The position numbers and the translations under genes are program-made. From positions 62,001-126,000 of the forward strand of contig JABSSW010000049.1 in NCBI GenBank assembly GCA_018902385.1: 64,000 nt of DNA, read 5' to 3'. Shown in pieces: positions 11,117 through 23,767 of this stretch; the stretch's first letter is position 1, and every line of letters begins with the position of its first letter. A model generated the notes under the pieces. It saw only the letters and a list, made by a program, of their open reading frames with translations, made no database searches and was not told the origin of the DNA. Origin of the DNA: Physcia stellaris. Lineage: Eukaryota > Ascomycota > Lecanoromycetes > Caliciales > Physciaceae.

Positions 11117-11861
11117 TGTATGTATGGCAAGTCCTCAACGTCTTGGTAAACGTCTTTTGTACGGTATACACAAACTTGCTGACCATATATCTCAACTTTG
11201 GTCTGAGCGGATTGGCAATATCCCTCTTATGCACCAATCATGGAAAGGTAATGAAAAGACAGCAGCAATCAGTAGTGATCGTCCTCGAACAAGATAATAA
11301 ATCATACCGAATGAGCCAGATTTGCAAGCCAGCGTCCCCGCATCAAGGAGTACTCTAATACCAACTGATAACGCCTTTAACTAAATCGCCGAGTAAGGGG
11401 ATCTATCAAAAGCCGAAATTTTTTTCACTCATTAGCCCCTTCGAGCCATTTCTCCGGGGCGCGATGCACACCTACCAAATCACCGTCACTCATCTAAAAG
11501 TTGTATCGGTACAGAAAGCCAAGACAACAACAAAAAGCACGAGATTAGAGTGGAAGAATCGCCACAAAGGTCAGCCTCTGGATCCGAAACCCAGGAGATG
11601 GAGTGACCGTCGCCGGGTGCAGCGACCAACTGCACCCCAATATCCCTACGAGGGGTGTGCAGCAGAAATCAAGCGCAAAGAAGGGGAACGACATATCATT
11701 GGTTCCGCGTTTGTCCTTCATGCAAGATCGTACGCGGACCCTGCGTAATGGAGGTAGCATCGAATAGCGGAACAGTGCACCGTAGAGACTTCAGTGGACA
11801 TGAATTTCCTCTTGACTCACTGCATTGATTGAGTAGAGATCGAAGCAGGATTAATTGTACT
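11117..11861. other. Intergenic, no gene seen
   Basis: Short frames only. It contains the 3' end of the membrane-protein gene and the upstream region of the methyltransferase gene. Confidence 0.5.
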
Positions 11862-12952
11862 ATGGCAACTAGTGGCGAGACTAACTCCGATACCTACGTT
11901 CTCAAGCGTTCATACATCGCTTCAGCAAGGTATGTGGCCACCAGAACATGCGTTGTCATTAACGTTTTGACCAGGCTCAATCTCCAACACCTACTATGGG
12001 TCAATGATTTCGGCGGCAAACTGCTTCATCCCGACATCCCCATCAAAGAGGAGGAGCTCCGACTCGCCGATGTCGGTACTGGCACCGGGTTCGTAGTCAT
12101 GAAGATAGGCCATCGCTGCAATTATATCAGACCCCAAGGCTAAGGCTTGTCTACTAGGATGTGGTTGCTCGATTTCGCCCGGCAGTACCCTCGCAGTGTT
12201 CAATTGGATGGATTGGACATCAGTCTCGACCAGGTCCCCCATCCAGACTGGCTTCCCTCAAATGTCTCGTTCCATGAGTACAGCGTCTATGACGAACCTC
12301 GTGCAGATCTGAAAGAGAAGTACGATATTATCCATGTGCGCCATCTTCTGCTCGTAGTCAAGCAGAATGATCCCAGCCCGGTACTGGATAACGTTTTGAA
12401 AATGCTAAGTATGCCCGTGTAGCCCTATTAGAGGATTCTCGTTTCCGCTCTCTATAAGGTACCATGTTTGAGGACTGACAGACTGCAGAGCCGGGCGGCT
12501 ACCTCCAATGGGGCGAATACGACTTGGCCAGCCGTACCCCCGTCGTCGCAAATCCAGGTTGCTCTACCGCCGAACTGGAAAGGTTTTCAAAGCAAGTCTC
12601 AGCCCTTTTCCCCTCACCGACTGGATCGTAAGTCCTTCATCCCCCTGGATCCCAGACCAAAACTAAACCCTACAGCTGGACGGCAGACCTCGACAAAGCG
12701 TTCAGGAAAGCCGGCCTTCAAGACGTTTTTGTTGAGGCAGTATGGTCTCCGCGTAGCCATCTTCCGTTCCACAATGATCTTTCTTTGATGGGTCATGATG
12801 AGGCTATAGAGGGATACGCGCGTCAGGGGAGGGTTCCACCGGAGACTATCAATGAGCTCCGGATACGGCACTCCAAGGCTGCAGAGGAGATGCGGAGGGG
12901 TGGCGCGCTGAATTATAGGAGGCTGGCTGTTGTGGGCCGCAAACCGGCTTAG
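11862..12952 (+). CDS. SAM-dependent methyltransferase, UMTA-like
   Basis: Class I methyltransferase of the kind common in fungal secondary metabolism. Five-exon model join(11862..11929, 11975..12088, 12158..12408, 12489..12627, 12676..12952), 282 aa, phases consistent. Seen: the YVLKRSYIASARLNLQHLLW opening typical of the group, motif I LADVGTGTGMWLLDFA (SAM-binding glycines, about residue 53), the acidic motif II LDGLDISLDQVPHP, IIHVRHLLL, and a KPGGYLQWGEYD post-motif. Intron 2 uses a non-consensus donor (GTTCGT), but motif I is unbroken only with it. Substrate cannot be told. No synthase gene or other biosynthetic cluster is visible, so a cluster role is not supported. Confidence 0.85.
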
Positions 12953-13294
12953 TTGTGGTTTCGAAAAGGTCACATCCGACAGAAGGAAGATGGTGAGAAA
13001 AGCGATCTTGCTGATATTGATGACTTCTTTGATATCTAGCTCATGGCTCCCACAGCTCCATACCTGCCTTTCAGGTGAGGCCCAAACGATAAGCATGTGA
13101 TAATCCAATGGAAGGTGATAGAGGTTTGATCTTGGTCGCATCAATAAAAAGCTTCAAACCCCTTGCTTGGCATGCTCGATGCCAACCCTGGCATTTTATG
13201 CATTAATTCGTGCCGTCATATTCTCCAACAGAGGAAGACCGAGCTACTTCACTTCCACAGAAGCTCGTATCCTACCTTAGGAACTATCCCAGTC

Positions 13295-14317
13295 TCAAAA
13301 CCCCATCCCCTTCCCCCCCCTCAAATGCGGTCTCGGTGTCCGCTCAATCCTCAAGCTCCCCTGCGCAATAAGCACCTCACTCGGCAAGCGGACCTCAACG
13401 TCGACCTCACTGAACACCCCCTTATTGATCATAAATAGCGGCACCGTCGCCGCGGCCTCGATGAGCTGTTCCTTGTGGAAGAACGGTCGGCGTCCGGTGT
13501 CGCTGAAGGCGAGCGCCGTGTCCCCGGTTTTGGCGGGGGTTTTGTAGCTTCGGACGCGGGACCAGAGCGTGGAGGATGCGATGTGGTGGAGGGTGGTGAT
13601 GACGGGGCCGAAGACGGCGGAGGGTGGGAGGTCGTAGCCGAAGGCGGAGCGGCGAATGTAGACGCGGATGTTGAAGCCTTGGAAACCTGAGGTGAGGGTG
13701 GGGAGGTAGGAGGTAGTAGTGGTGTTGGCTGCGTTCAGGGTTTGATTTGTCGTTGGGGGAGTTGGGGACGTTGTGGCCATGTATGGATCCAGTTGCTGCT
13801 GCTGCTGCTGTTGGGAGAAGAGGCGAATCTCGATACTGCCTACGTTGATTCCATCCCTCGTGATCCTGAACTTCACACACGCGAACCGATTGCGCTGAAT
13901 CAGGAGTTGCAAGCTTGCGGAAAGAGCCCACAGCATGAGGCGCCGCGGGATGGTGTTTGCGTTCGAGGGCGGGCGCACCAGGATCTCTATATTGGAGAAT
14001 CGATCATCGCGGGACATCCAGGTTATTGATGGTATATCATCGTTAATATTCTCGGCGGCTTCCCTGGCCATGAGCTGCACGGCGGACATGAGAAGAGCGA
14101 TTTGGTCTAGGCTCGGTCCTTGAAAGACTGGGTAGACCATGTATTGAGGATCAGCATATATGTTTGAGGGTTGATCGGTGGTCGAGTCAGTGCTGTCGAT
14201 TGGCTGGATGACGTTTGTGGGATGCTGACGGGGAAGACGAGCAGCGGATGTGAGTGCAAAGAAGGGGATAAATGAGAGACAAATGAGATGGAGACTGCTC
14301 GGACGTTTGAGTAACAT
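13295..14317 (-). CDS. Secreted protein, unknown function, with a glutamine run
   Basis: Intronless frame of 340 aa. The N-terminus (MLLKRPSSLHLICLSFIPFF, then ALTSAARLPRQ) is a clear signal peptide. A polyglutamine run coded by CTG/CAG repeats (13796-13811) sits mid-protein. It is followed by a Thr/Pro/Asn-rich linker, and the second half (GFNIRVYIRRSAFGYDLPPS, ALAFSDTGRRPFF) is better ordered. The N-terminal half has helical, aliphatic character (LMSAVQLMAREAAENIN). No cysteine pattern and no catalytic motif I can name. The first ATG is used. Probably extracellular; function unknown. Confidence 0.7.
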   Translation of the reverse strand: MLLKRPSSLHLICLSFIPFFALTSAARLPRQHPTNVIQPIDSTDSTTDQPSNIYADPQYMVYPVFQGPSLDQIALLMSAVQLMAREAAENINDDIPSITWMSRDDRFSNIEILVRPPSNANTIPRRLMLWALSASLQLLIQRNRFACVKFRITRDGINVGSIEIRLFSQQQQQQQLDPYMATTSPTPPTTNQTLNAANTTTTSYLPTLTSGFQGFNIRVYIRRSAFGYDLPPSAVFGPVITTLHHIASSTLWSRVRSYKTPAKTGDTALAFSDTGRRPFFHKEQLIEAAATVPLFMINKGVFSEVDVEVRLPSEVLIAQGSLRIERTPRPHLRGGKGMGF

Positions 14318-15021
14318 AGCGTGGAAAACATGAGATGCTTTGAACCCTTCGACTTTATGAACGCGGAAAGTGGATCATAGGATACTTTGCCTCACTTCTA
14401 CAGCGGCAGTCGCATGTTTTTTCAGCAGGCGATAAGCGGACAGCATCATAGTCTCGTACCTAGGACAATGTAGCGAGATGGAGAAGCATCTCGGTCTGCC
14501 TTAAGAGGAGTAACTTGCGTGGAAATATTTGATGTTTACTAAAGAGATTTGAGTCTGATAGAGATTTGGTCGGAGATATGCAGTTCTCGAATGCTATGGT
14601 CGTGATCGTTGTGAATCCTCGTTTGATATGGCATTCTTAATTAACCACTACACAATTGCAGCATTCCAATGTATACGACGATTCGTTTCCTACGAATGCA
14701 GTACTTACTTCGTAGAACAGAGTGTCGTAGCACAGGGGTCGCTTCAAGAGCTCGAGGGCGAAGAGGAACTCGAAGCACTATCTTCCAGCTAAGTCGAGGG
14801 CTGTGGTTATTAAGTATAGTGTGAGAATAGTAGAATTTTTAAGTTTCTGAAAGAGAGAAACTGTCAGGACTTTGATGACCATGAAGGGTGAAAATTTTGG
14901 TGTTTACGGACCTCATCGAGCGTTGTCCCGACAACAGCATCGGCTCTCAAACTAGGCAACAGAATCACTAATCATTTTACAAGGACTTAAAAGGTCTGTA
15001 CTCGAGCTTCCCAATTGCAAA
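14318..15021. other. Divergent intergenic region
   Basis: About 700 bp between the divergently transcribed secreted-protein gene and TDP1; it must hold both promoters. No gene seen. Confidence 0.5.
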
Positions 15022-16803
15022 ATGGACGACGAGCACCTTCGGAAGCGTCAAAAACTCGACAACGGGGCAAAGAATGCGTCCACTCCAGAAAAGAGCGCTT
15101 CGAGACGTTCAATCAGTCCACCAGCAAGAAGAAAGCCTAAAGTTGTGCAGAAATCGGTGTCGGATGACTCAATACTAGTAGAACCAAGATCTTCGATGTC
15201 AAAAGCTGCCATTCCATCTCCCATGCAGCTCATCAAGATCACCGAACTCCCTGCGTCAAGCAATGTAGATACCGTTAGTCTGCGAGACATCCTCGGAGAT
15301 CCCCTCATTTCTGCATGCTGGCTGTTCAATTATCTCTTTGATGTAGATTTCATTATGTAAGGCATCGTCTGAAGTGCTCTGCTGTCTCTGATTTTTTGGG
15401 TAGGAGCCAATTCGATGAGGATGTCCGAGACATGGTCCACGTCAAGCTCGTCCATGGATCGTGGAAGAGGGAAGATCCTCACAAGCTTCGCATTGACGAA
15501 GCTACTAAACGATACCCAAATGTGGATGCAATTACAGCACATATGCCTGAGCCATACGGAACCCACCATTCTAAGATGATTGTTCTCTTTCGTCATGACG
15601 ATCAAGCGCAGTATGTCCCTCACCTTATCAGTTTCTGCCGCTAATGAAGGTAGAGTGAACTTGCTCACAGCGAATTTCGTACCTGGAGATTGGCGCATGA
15701 GTCAGGCTGTTTGGCGTTCACCTTTGTTGCCAGCTGTCCGCCAAGGGTCCACCTCTTCGTCCACGCCACTACCACCTTTGGGAAGTGGAGCGCGGTTCAA
15801 GAGAGACCTACTTGCATACTTCCGCGGTTATACAGGATGTCGAGAATTGACTGCGCGATTGGAATCCTACGACTTCTCGACTGTCCGAGGAGCTTTGGTT
15901 GCAAGTCTACCCGGCAGGCGAAAGATATCGAACGTGACTGAAGAGTCAAATCTTTGGGGCTTGCCTGGCCTCAAGAGAGTACTTCAGACCATACCAAGCA
16001 ATCATTCAAGTGCGACTGTGACATCTGAAAAGGATCAAGAGTCGTTCCTCCCATCCGAGGTTCTGCGCCAGCCTGCAGGGCCACCCCAAATCGTCATTCA
16101 GATATCATCTGTCGCGACAATAGGCGACAAATGGCCTCGAAACCACCTCTTACCTTCACTCAGCGTCATTCATACACCTCGAGTGAAACCACCGCCTCCA
16201 AAGTTCTCTATCGTCTTTCCCACAGCGGATGAAGTCCGAAGGTCAATCGATGGCTACGACGCCGGCGGTTCAATCCACATGCGCACCCAAACAAGCAGTC
16301 AAATGAAACAGCTAGATTACCTCCGCCCTATGCTCTGCCACTGGGCCGGCGACCAAGACACTCCACCGACAGGCGCAGACCCAGTTCGAGAAGCAGGCCG
16401 ACGGCGAGCAGCACCCCACATCAAGACCTACGTCCGCTTCAGCGACTCCAGCATGACCAAACTCGACTGGGCAATGATGACCTCCGCAAACCTCTCCCAC
16501 CAAGCCTGGGGCTCGGAGACGAAGAACGGCGAATGGCGCATCTGCAGCTACGAGATCGGGGTCGTGGTATGGCCTGCTTTATGGGATGATGAAGCAGCTG
16601 GCACAAAGGCTGAGATGGTGCCTGTGTTCAAGAAGGATACTCCGGATGCTGGTGAGGATGGGGTTACGAGGGTGGGCTGGCGCATGCCGTATGATTTGCC
16701 TTTGGTGCCGTATCGCGAGGATGAGATGCCGTGGTGTGCTTCTGCGCCTTGTGCTGAGCCGGATTGGATGGGGAGATCTTGGCCTGGATATGGGTCTGGA
16801 TGA
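15022..16803 (+). CDS. TDP1: Tyrosyl-DNA phosphodiesterase 1
   Basis: Nuclear repair enzyme that removes topoisomerase I peptides from 3' DNA ends. Model join(15022..15356, 15404..15610, 15654..16803), 563 aa, introns 47 and 43 nt. Both HKD-type motifs are present: GTHHSKMIVLF (about residue 172) with its following NFVPGDW, and HIKTYVRFSD..KLDWAMMTSANLSHQAWG (about 440). The basic, disordered N-terminus (RKRQKLDNGAK) suits a nuclear signal. The end YDLPLVPYREDEMPW is typical of fungal Tdp1. The second intron ends at GAAGGTAG, which restores the frame into VNLLTANFVPGDW. All catalytic residues are visible, so the gene looks functional. Confidence 0.93.
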
Positions 16804-19800
16804 GTCATGACAGTCAAATATATGGCTGCTTTTCGGCTTTGGAAATCGCGAAAGGTTTGCGAGTGGCGTTCCGTACCATCTCGAAATTGCATGAGATGCA
16901 GGGGGTGAGTTGGAGTGCGACTTGGATGGGCGCATGTATGTGCATCGAGCGCTGGAAGATAGCGGAGGTGGAATGGCGTGTGTATAATATGTACATTTGA
17001 GTGTTGCACCAGCAGAATGGTGGAGGGTTTGTGGAAGAAGACCATGTATCCACAAACCCAGACTCAAGTAAAAAGCTTAGAGAGCCTACCAAAAGAGTTA
17101 AAGAAATATACAAACAGCCAAAATCAGAGCCTGCATAAATAGATGGGTGCAAAAGAAAAATCATCAACGCATCACCTGGCCTCTGGGACGGCGCCATACT
17201 GCCCCAGCCCTGTTAATCGTCTCGAGACCCAGCCAAACCCGTACCTACATATGACTCGGGCGCGGAAAAAGGGGGAAAAAGAATACCGTACTTCGGTTAC
17301 CAGCAACGAGTATCGCAAACGGAGCGAAAAACCCCTCTTTCCCCCTCTCGCTTGCTTCTCATGATCCCAAGGATGAGGACGAAGGCGCTTCTGCTGAGGA
17401 GATATGAGGAGCTGGAGGTTGAGGATGGGCATGTTGGTTTGAAGTTTATGGCTACGGAGGGAAGATTGGGACGGCTGGCGAATGAGAAAAGCTTAGAGCA
17501 GCTCGATCTCTCTTTCTTCCCACTAATAGCCAGGAACGCCTAGTTGTGATACGCGAGGGCTTTTTCGGCTTGAAGAGAGTTGGTCTTGGATTTCGGGGTC
17601 ACCGCTTGAGGGGGCAAGGAAGGGATTAGCCTTAGGAACATAACATTAGAAGCATGGAGGATCGTCGAAGTATAGAGTTGTATATTCATTCGATTCCTTT
17701 TTCAAAAGTTTGTTTGTGTTAGTGAGCTATTGTTTCCGACAGGGAGAGCAGCAGCTAGACGATTCCAGCAACGACGGAGATGGACATGATGACTCTTTGG
17801 TGGGGTGTATAAGTTCTGAACAATATCGCCAGTCCGGAGGTGTGGAACTTTCTGTAAAGACTTCCAGGAAGCTGATGGCGTCCCAGCTAAAACGTAATTC
17901 GGGATTACTAGCCGCCTGGAGCTGTCCTCACCGCCCTTCGCCGGCTTCTTTGAGTGATACCTTCGATTTTCTCGTCGCTGTACATAGAACTCCGGTTTAG
18001 AACTGTGGATGGGTTGGGGGTGCGAGGATTGGTAAGAGGTGGTGCATGAGCTATACAAATTCTTGGAATATTTTTTTTTCATGGTGTAGAGATTCCATGT
18101 TTCTGCGTAGAGTGTGTCGGTAGCTGGTCTTGCGGAGTCAGATGCCTCGTTTCAGGAGTCGTGATCCGCGCCAGAGCTTGCAGGGAAGGGAAGGGGTAGC
18201 TCCTACAAAAGTGGAAGGCGTCAATGATCAATGATGATGAGAAACTCGACCAAGGAGAGTAGACTCGCAGCGAACAGAAAGCGAATCATGATTGCTGATA
18301 CCGCGATGAGATCCTAATTGGAAAGATGGATAGAGAGCGATTATGAGGGAGTTTACTTAGGGGACATGATCTTAGGTTATATAGGAAATACTCGTAATAA
18401 CCGGGCGAAATACAACTGTGCGCCCTGCACCGTTACGTTATGATTTAACTACATTGAGACTCTCTTTGGACGGCTGGTTCGTTGCAGGACTGCTACACAG
18501 GATATGATTGGATGGCTCGGACAAATGTTGACATAGGTGCCTTGTCACTATTAAGGAGGGTAATTGAAGCGAGTAGTGGGTAGTGACCCAGCAGAAGCCA
18601 AATGTTTCACGAATTCTAACCAATCAGTGCATTTATGATAAGATATCGCTTTACTACTGAGGAATCTGATGAATGATATAATAGACTGGAATGCTTTGTG
18701 ACGTTGCGATCAGTGATGGAGTTCGCAATAATATGGGGTTGCTATTCATTTTCATGTAGGCCAATCATCCGAACTCGAAACACAAGAGCGACTCGGTTGC
18801 ACTAGAGACTGTGGTGCAGGTGAGTTCATCGACCTTTGTATCTCGTTAGGGTTTGATTTGGAGTCTTGAGTGGAGGCGATGGGGATGTCGATTTAGGATT
18901 GGATGGGATGGGTACGTAGTACTGCCGGAGATGATGAGATTCGTGGTCGAGATGATACTGTGTGTAAATTCGGGGTAACACCCTCACTTTTTCACCACTC
19001 GAATAGTAGATGATCGGTTGCAGCGCGACTAGCTTTGCAATAAGTGGCTTGTCTTTGCTTTTAGGTTGATCACATGCTAGTATCTGCTTTGCCACATGAT
19101 CCACGATTATCGTCATGCTTGTCCTTTTGGTAGCCTATGCATCTTGCTAACCATTAATGACATATAATCCACTCAGCTTCACTAGATCATGTGAATAGCG
19201 CATCTCCCTTGCCATATTTCTTCCGGGGATGTGTGAGAGGTGGTGGTCATTGATAAAACATGTTAAGGGCTGACCATTGTTCTTTCCGTATTGAAGATAT
19301 ACTGCTATCAGACCTCCTACTACAGGACCAACAGTTGTGCTCTTGATAGAGCCGGTCGAGTGGAGAAATAACTGCCAGCACTATCTTGAGAACACCATTT
19401 CTGCGTTGTTGACGTCTTCCCTCATCATGTGGCAATTCTAGCATCCTCCCTGGAGGCATCCGATGGCAGCTCACCACGAGTCGAAGTGATGGTACTCTCA
19501 ATAGTCCCTCTGGCCCGGTTTTGGTCCAGCTTCGGAGCTTACGAACCTCGTTCTGTCTTTCCAAAAGCCTTGGCAATTAACCAACCCCTTAGCCAACCAT
19601 ATGCATATCTAGAGGGAAAAGGTGGGCCGGATAGCCAAGGTTGAAACCGACCGAGATTCCAGCTTGTCCGCCCTCACGAGGCGGTGAAAACATTAACTAA
19701 CCATGATCAGGCATGCCTGTGTGTACAAAAATTTAGTGAACCCGTCACACTTCACTCATTCAAAATCGTGCCAAGTATGTTTGAACATGTCCCTGATCTC

Positions 19801-20088
19801 CTGTTTGGTCGTCCATGGCCAGACCTCGGTGACTGGATCTAAGGAAATACCATCCACCGGGACTTAGAGAATGCCTCGATGTTCCATATATCGGCTCCGG
19901 TCATCCCAAGAATTGGTACACAGGTCAGACGTCGAACGTATCACTGGTATTTGGCACCCGAAAAAGTGTAGGTATTGGGTGCCTCCTAGAGCATTGCACA
20001 ATTAGATAGACCGAACCAGCTCGAATTCTTTGGCCAGATTGCTCGTTTTCGGTTGTCTCGGTAGACTGATAAGTTCCCACTCTTTTCC
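16804..20088. other. Gene-free region between TDP1 and ALG10
   Basis: About 3.3 kb. I checked the frames near 17.2-18.1 kb and 18.8-19.1 kb; none shows a domain, signal peptide or matching splice partner. No tRNA or other structured RNA was recognised. Confidence 0.5.
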
Positions 20089-22163
20089 CTACCACATGAA
20101 CCGCTGGGTATTTCCCGGCTCCTGTGGCCATTCAAAGCCTTTATACAGAAACATATAGCCCGTGACCATATTAATGAGTATGAACCACGCTGTTTCGAGC
20201 CAAAGTCGATGGTCATAGAAGTTCTCCTCAACGAGCTTTGTTTCTTTAGTACTGTCATCATTTGACCTCTGAAAGGCCATAAGTGGCTGCTCGCTGATTA
20301 GGTGTAAACGCCAGAATACCCATGGAAGGATGGAGTATCGCGGCTCGACCAAAGGAGCAGTGACCAAGCAAAGAGCAGTTGTGAGAAGCCAGATCAGCAA
20401 GAAAGATATATTGTTGCCTCGCGGTGCATTATTTGTTGGTTTGTCGCCTTTCAGCAGAGATGACTGTCTGCTACCAACGCCCTCTTGATCTTGCTTTTTC
20501 TGAATCAAGCGATTTTGAGCGTTCAATGGCCCTCCAAGGGCTGTCGTAACAGCCCATCCGCAATAGTAATAGATGGGTACCACCAGATATTTTACTGACC
20601 TATGGCGAAGGAGGATGCGGAATATGTAAAACATGTAATGGCGGTTGTCTGCAAGAGTGAAAGGATGCACAATGGTGTTGTACCGGACGACCCCAAGCAT
20701 GATTGATATGCACGCCAAGCCGACGGATATCGCTGTTGTGCTGTAGCTGGGTATAGGGATTCGGAGTCGACTAGGAAGCAATTTTTGAGGAACAATGCCA
20801 TTCAAAAGCCATGGCCAAAGCATTGGTAAGGAGAAGAACGTGATGAACGGCCAAATGTACAACATCTGTGCCAAGTGCAGCGAAGCGATGTGGTTTTCCT
20901 TATCACCTAGATCCCGCATATCAGATAAGTTAAGCAGTCATTGTATCGTCTGAGCAGAGAACAGTAATGATACGTAGGGATGACATATAGAAGGTTTTGC
21001 GCAGACTAGTTCACGGTTGCAAGTAGGGAAATTAGATGTGATCGAAATATCTTACCCAAAACAACGCCACCATTCCATATGACGAACATGCCAAAGGATA
21101 TTAGAAGGATTAATTGTGGCCATAGAACACGTATGACTAGCCCAAGATCAGAAAGTGTAGCCACGAGGACAGACAGCGCTGACTTGGGGTAGTCTACCAC
21201 AACCAGAATCAGTGAAAATCGAAAAAGAGGAAGGAAAGATGCGAACCTAGGAAGACAGCCTCATTGACAGGTCTGTCATAGATACAGGTATGTTTCCAGC
21301 TCCCACTGATCACGTCCTGGAAGGTTGGTGTTGCTCCATGATCCATACCCGTTTTCCGTTTTTCGAGACTCCTGACCAGGTCAAGGCCTCCCATGAATAT
21401 AGCTACCCAGAAAATGTTGGTCTGTCTAAACCATAAGGAAACAATGCCAGCCAGAAGAAAACGTTTCTTTTGCTTCTTCAAGTGGCAATAGTACGCGTAA
21501 AGCACAGAGAACGTAGAAGCTACGTCTGTGTAGTAGAGTGCATAGAAGAAGAAGAGCGGTGGGAACAAGCACATGTTGAGCACAGTGTGAGCCATAGCAA
21601 AGGTCGACCATCTCCGCGTGTTTCGGGCTTTGACCGAGACACTTGCTGGTTTCTTTTTCTCCTTGTCTGCAAGAAGTGGGATTATCTCTCCAAGTAAGTA
21701 TGGGAGGAGTAGAACGCCGATATCAAAGTCGAGATACCTAAGCCAAGTCACTGTGACTTTGCCAGGACCGTATAGAAACAGGCCAAACTTGACATGTGCG
21801 TACGTCAAGATATACCTACAATCACGTCAGTCAGTCAGCCAAGCAAATTCGGTACTTTTCGCCACTAAGCGACATGTCAAGAACATATGAACTAATCGGT
21901 TTACGTACAAGCCAGGGGGTGTAGTGATCTTAGGGTCCCATTGACGGAAGTGGTTCTGGAGGTATTGCTGGGCTTGGCCATAATGAAAGAACTCATCCTA
22001 TTATGATCAGTCTTATTAAGGCGAGCATTGGCTGGATGGCCAAAACAATCACCAAGTATGGAGCAGGAACACGTTTGTTGACTAGATGGAGCCATATGGA
22101 CGCGATGCCCAAAAGCAATAATCCAACAAGCACAGATGCCCTTAGACCGAGTGACGAAATCAT
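20089..22163 (-). CDS. ALG10: Dol-P-Glc alpha-1,2-glucosyltransferase (DIE2/ALG10 family)
   Basis: Endoplasmic-reticulum membrane enzyme that adds the last glucose to the dolichol-linked N-glycan precursor. Model complement(20089..20906, 21056..21193, 21247..21815, 21909..21997, 22053..22163), 574 aa, phases consistent across four introns. Landmarks in order: N-terminal membrane anchor, [77 protein letters not shown], and the family ending [15 protein letters not shown]. Many hydrophobic segments fit a multi-pass protein. Length agrees with fungal ALG10. It is divergent from the DUF1989 gene, with about 630 bp between starts. Confidence 0.93.
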
Positions 22164-22797
22164 AGCACACAGTCAAGTTTTCTACCTCGATCTATACGAC
22201 GGACTGACATATCCCAAAACTAAATCGATGTGTAATAGATGATGGTAGGATTTGGAAGAAGACAATTGGAAGCGTTGAAGCACGCTAGCGAATACTGGAC
22301 CTAGGTGAACCCTAATCTACGATACTGTCCTGGCCAATGGATGGCCAGCCGTCCAGAAGTCAATTACCCTACCTAACCGCGACGAAAACTCCTTACTCAA
22401 AGACCGATATCAGATGTTAGGTACCACTGCCTCAAGGCGGATTTCCTGTACATTGCGATGATTCCGAGCAGATCAATCCTCGAGCCAGTCGGCAGATACG
22501 GTCAGCTCACACCGGCCCGTCATTTCCACCCCATGCGACGACTAGAGACTAGGTACACGCCCCGGTCGAACTTCGTTTATCCTAAACTCTATAGCCTTTT
22601 AGTAGCAGGACCATAACGCCTCTGTACAGGTAGACCCAGAGAATGCACTCACTAGCCGCGGGGTGAGATGAGCTACCAAGATCGACCCCCGTCCATGACG
22701 AAAAGCCTGAAATGTCAAACGAGATTAGACCTCACCGCCTGATTCTAAAAGTACAAGCAAGCAGTAGCGAGCAGTAGCGCGCATTCATGAGCCAGCG

Positions 22798-23686
22798 ATG
22801 CCAACGCCGAGCTCTGATAGCCATGGCGAGGCTTGGGAATCCGCAACTGGGTATTCCATTGACCGCACACTCCCTCGTAGATCCCCCCCTTCGCCATCCA
22901 GAAATTCGAGAATCACGCCGCCCAGCATGACAAAGGTCAAGGTCGAGTATGTCGAGGCGTCCACGCAACCAGCAAGAGCAGATATCGGCGACAGCTCTCG
23001 TGTAAAGCAGCACATCGTACCCGGCGGGCATGGCTACGCCTTCGAGGTCAAGCGCGGCACCTCCTTTCGCATTATCGACCTCCATGGCCGTCAAATCGTC
23101 GATATGATGGCTTGGGTACTTCCTTACCCTGACAGCTGCGAACATCTTTCCATGTCCTACACGAGGTACGTCCTCAACGGCGAAGCACCTCCTGCGATTG
23201 GGGATTGCCTCGTCACCAACAAGCAGGAGCCCATCTTCAAACTCACTGCCGACGCGTGTCATACTCACGATATGACTTTCATGGCATGTAACCCGGCTTT
23301 CTATGCCGAAAAGGGATTGCCAGGACATAGAAGTTGCGCCGAGAACATCGCCGAAGCAATGGAACCGTGGGGCATGCGGAGTTACCTTGAAGCGACCAGC
23401 GTGGATCCATTCAATGTGTTTCAGAATACGCCAGATATGACGTTGAAGGATTTGGGGTGTAGTCGGCCGGGGGATTACGTGGAGTTTGAGGTTCTCAAGG
23501 ACGCTGTGGTTGGGGTGTCAAGTTGCCCGTATGACGTGGTAAGAATTTCTTCAAGCTTGGAATCAACTTCCGTCACTATTCAACGAAAGATCAGATGCTA
23601 ACCTGCGATTGTTCTAGGGGGGTTTTGGCGGCGGCAAAGCGACAGATGTGGCCATTGTAACTGGGTTGAAGCCAGGAAAGAAGTAA
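22798..23686 (+). CDS. DUF1989 / urea carboxylase-associated family protein
   Basis: Model join(22798..23538, 23618..23686), 269 aa, one 79-nt intron. The DUF1989 core starts near residue 60: VPGGHGYAFEVKRGTSFRII, DLHGRQIVDMMAW, then CHTHDMTFMACN with clustered Cys/His able to bind metal, GHRSCAENI, and a C-terminal SSCPYDVGGFGGGKATDVAI. The last motif is completed only by the spliced exon, which supports the intron. Bacterial relatives sit beside urea carboxylase and in urea or guanidine breakdown; the fungal role is not established. The N-terminal ~43 residues are Ser/Pro-rich; the in-frame ATG at 22927 (MTKVKVEYVE) could be the true start. Confidence 0.88.
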
Positions 23687-23767
23687 TGAAGATTATCAAA
23701 CCGCACCCTTAGGATAGTATATTGACTATTATGACGAACGATGAGAAGATACTTTCCATGTGCCAGT

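Noticed and set aside
9482-12952. Secondary-metabolite cluster around the UMTA-like methyltransferase
   Set aside because: The neighbours are a membrane protein and a secreted protein; no synthase, P450 or transporter is present.
13422-13931. Minus-strand frame of 169 codons overlapping the secreted protein
   Set aside because: Alternate frame of the gene at 13295-14317; Arg/His/Pro-rich and without signal peptide.
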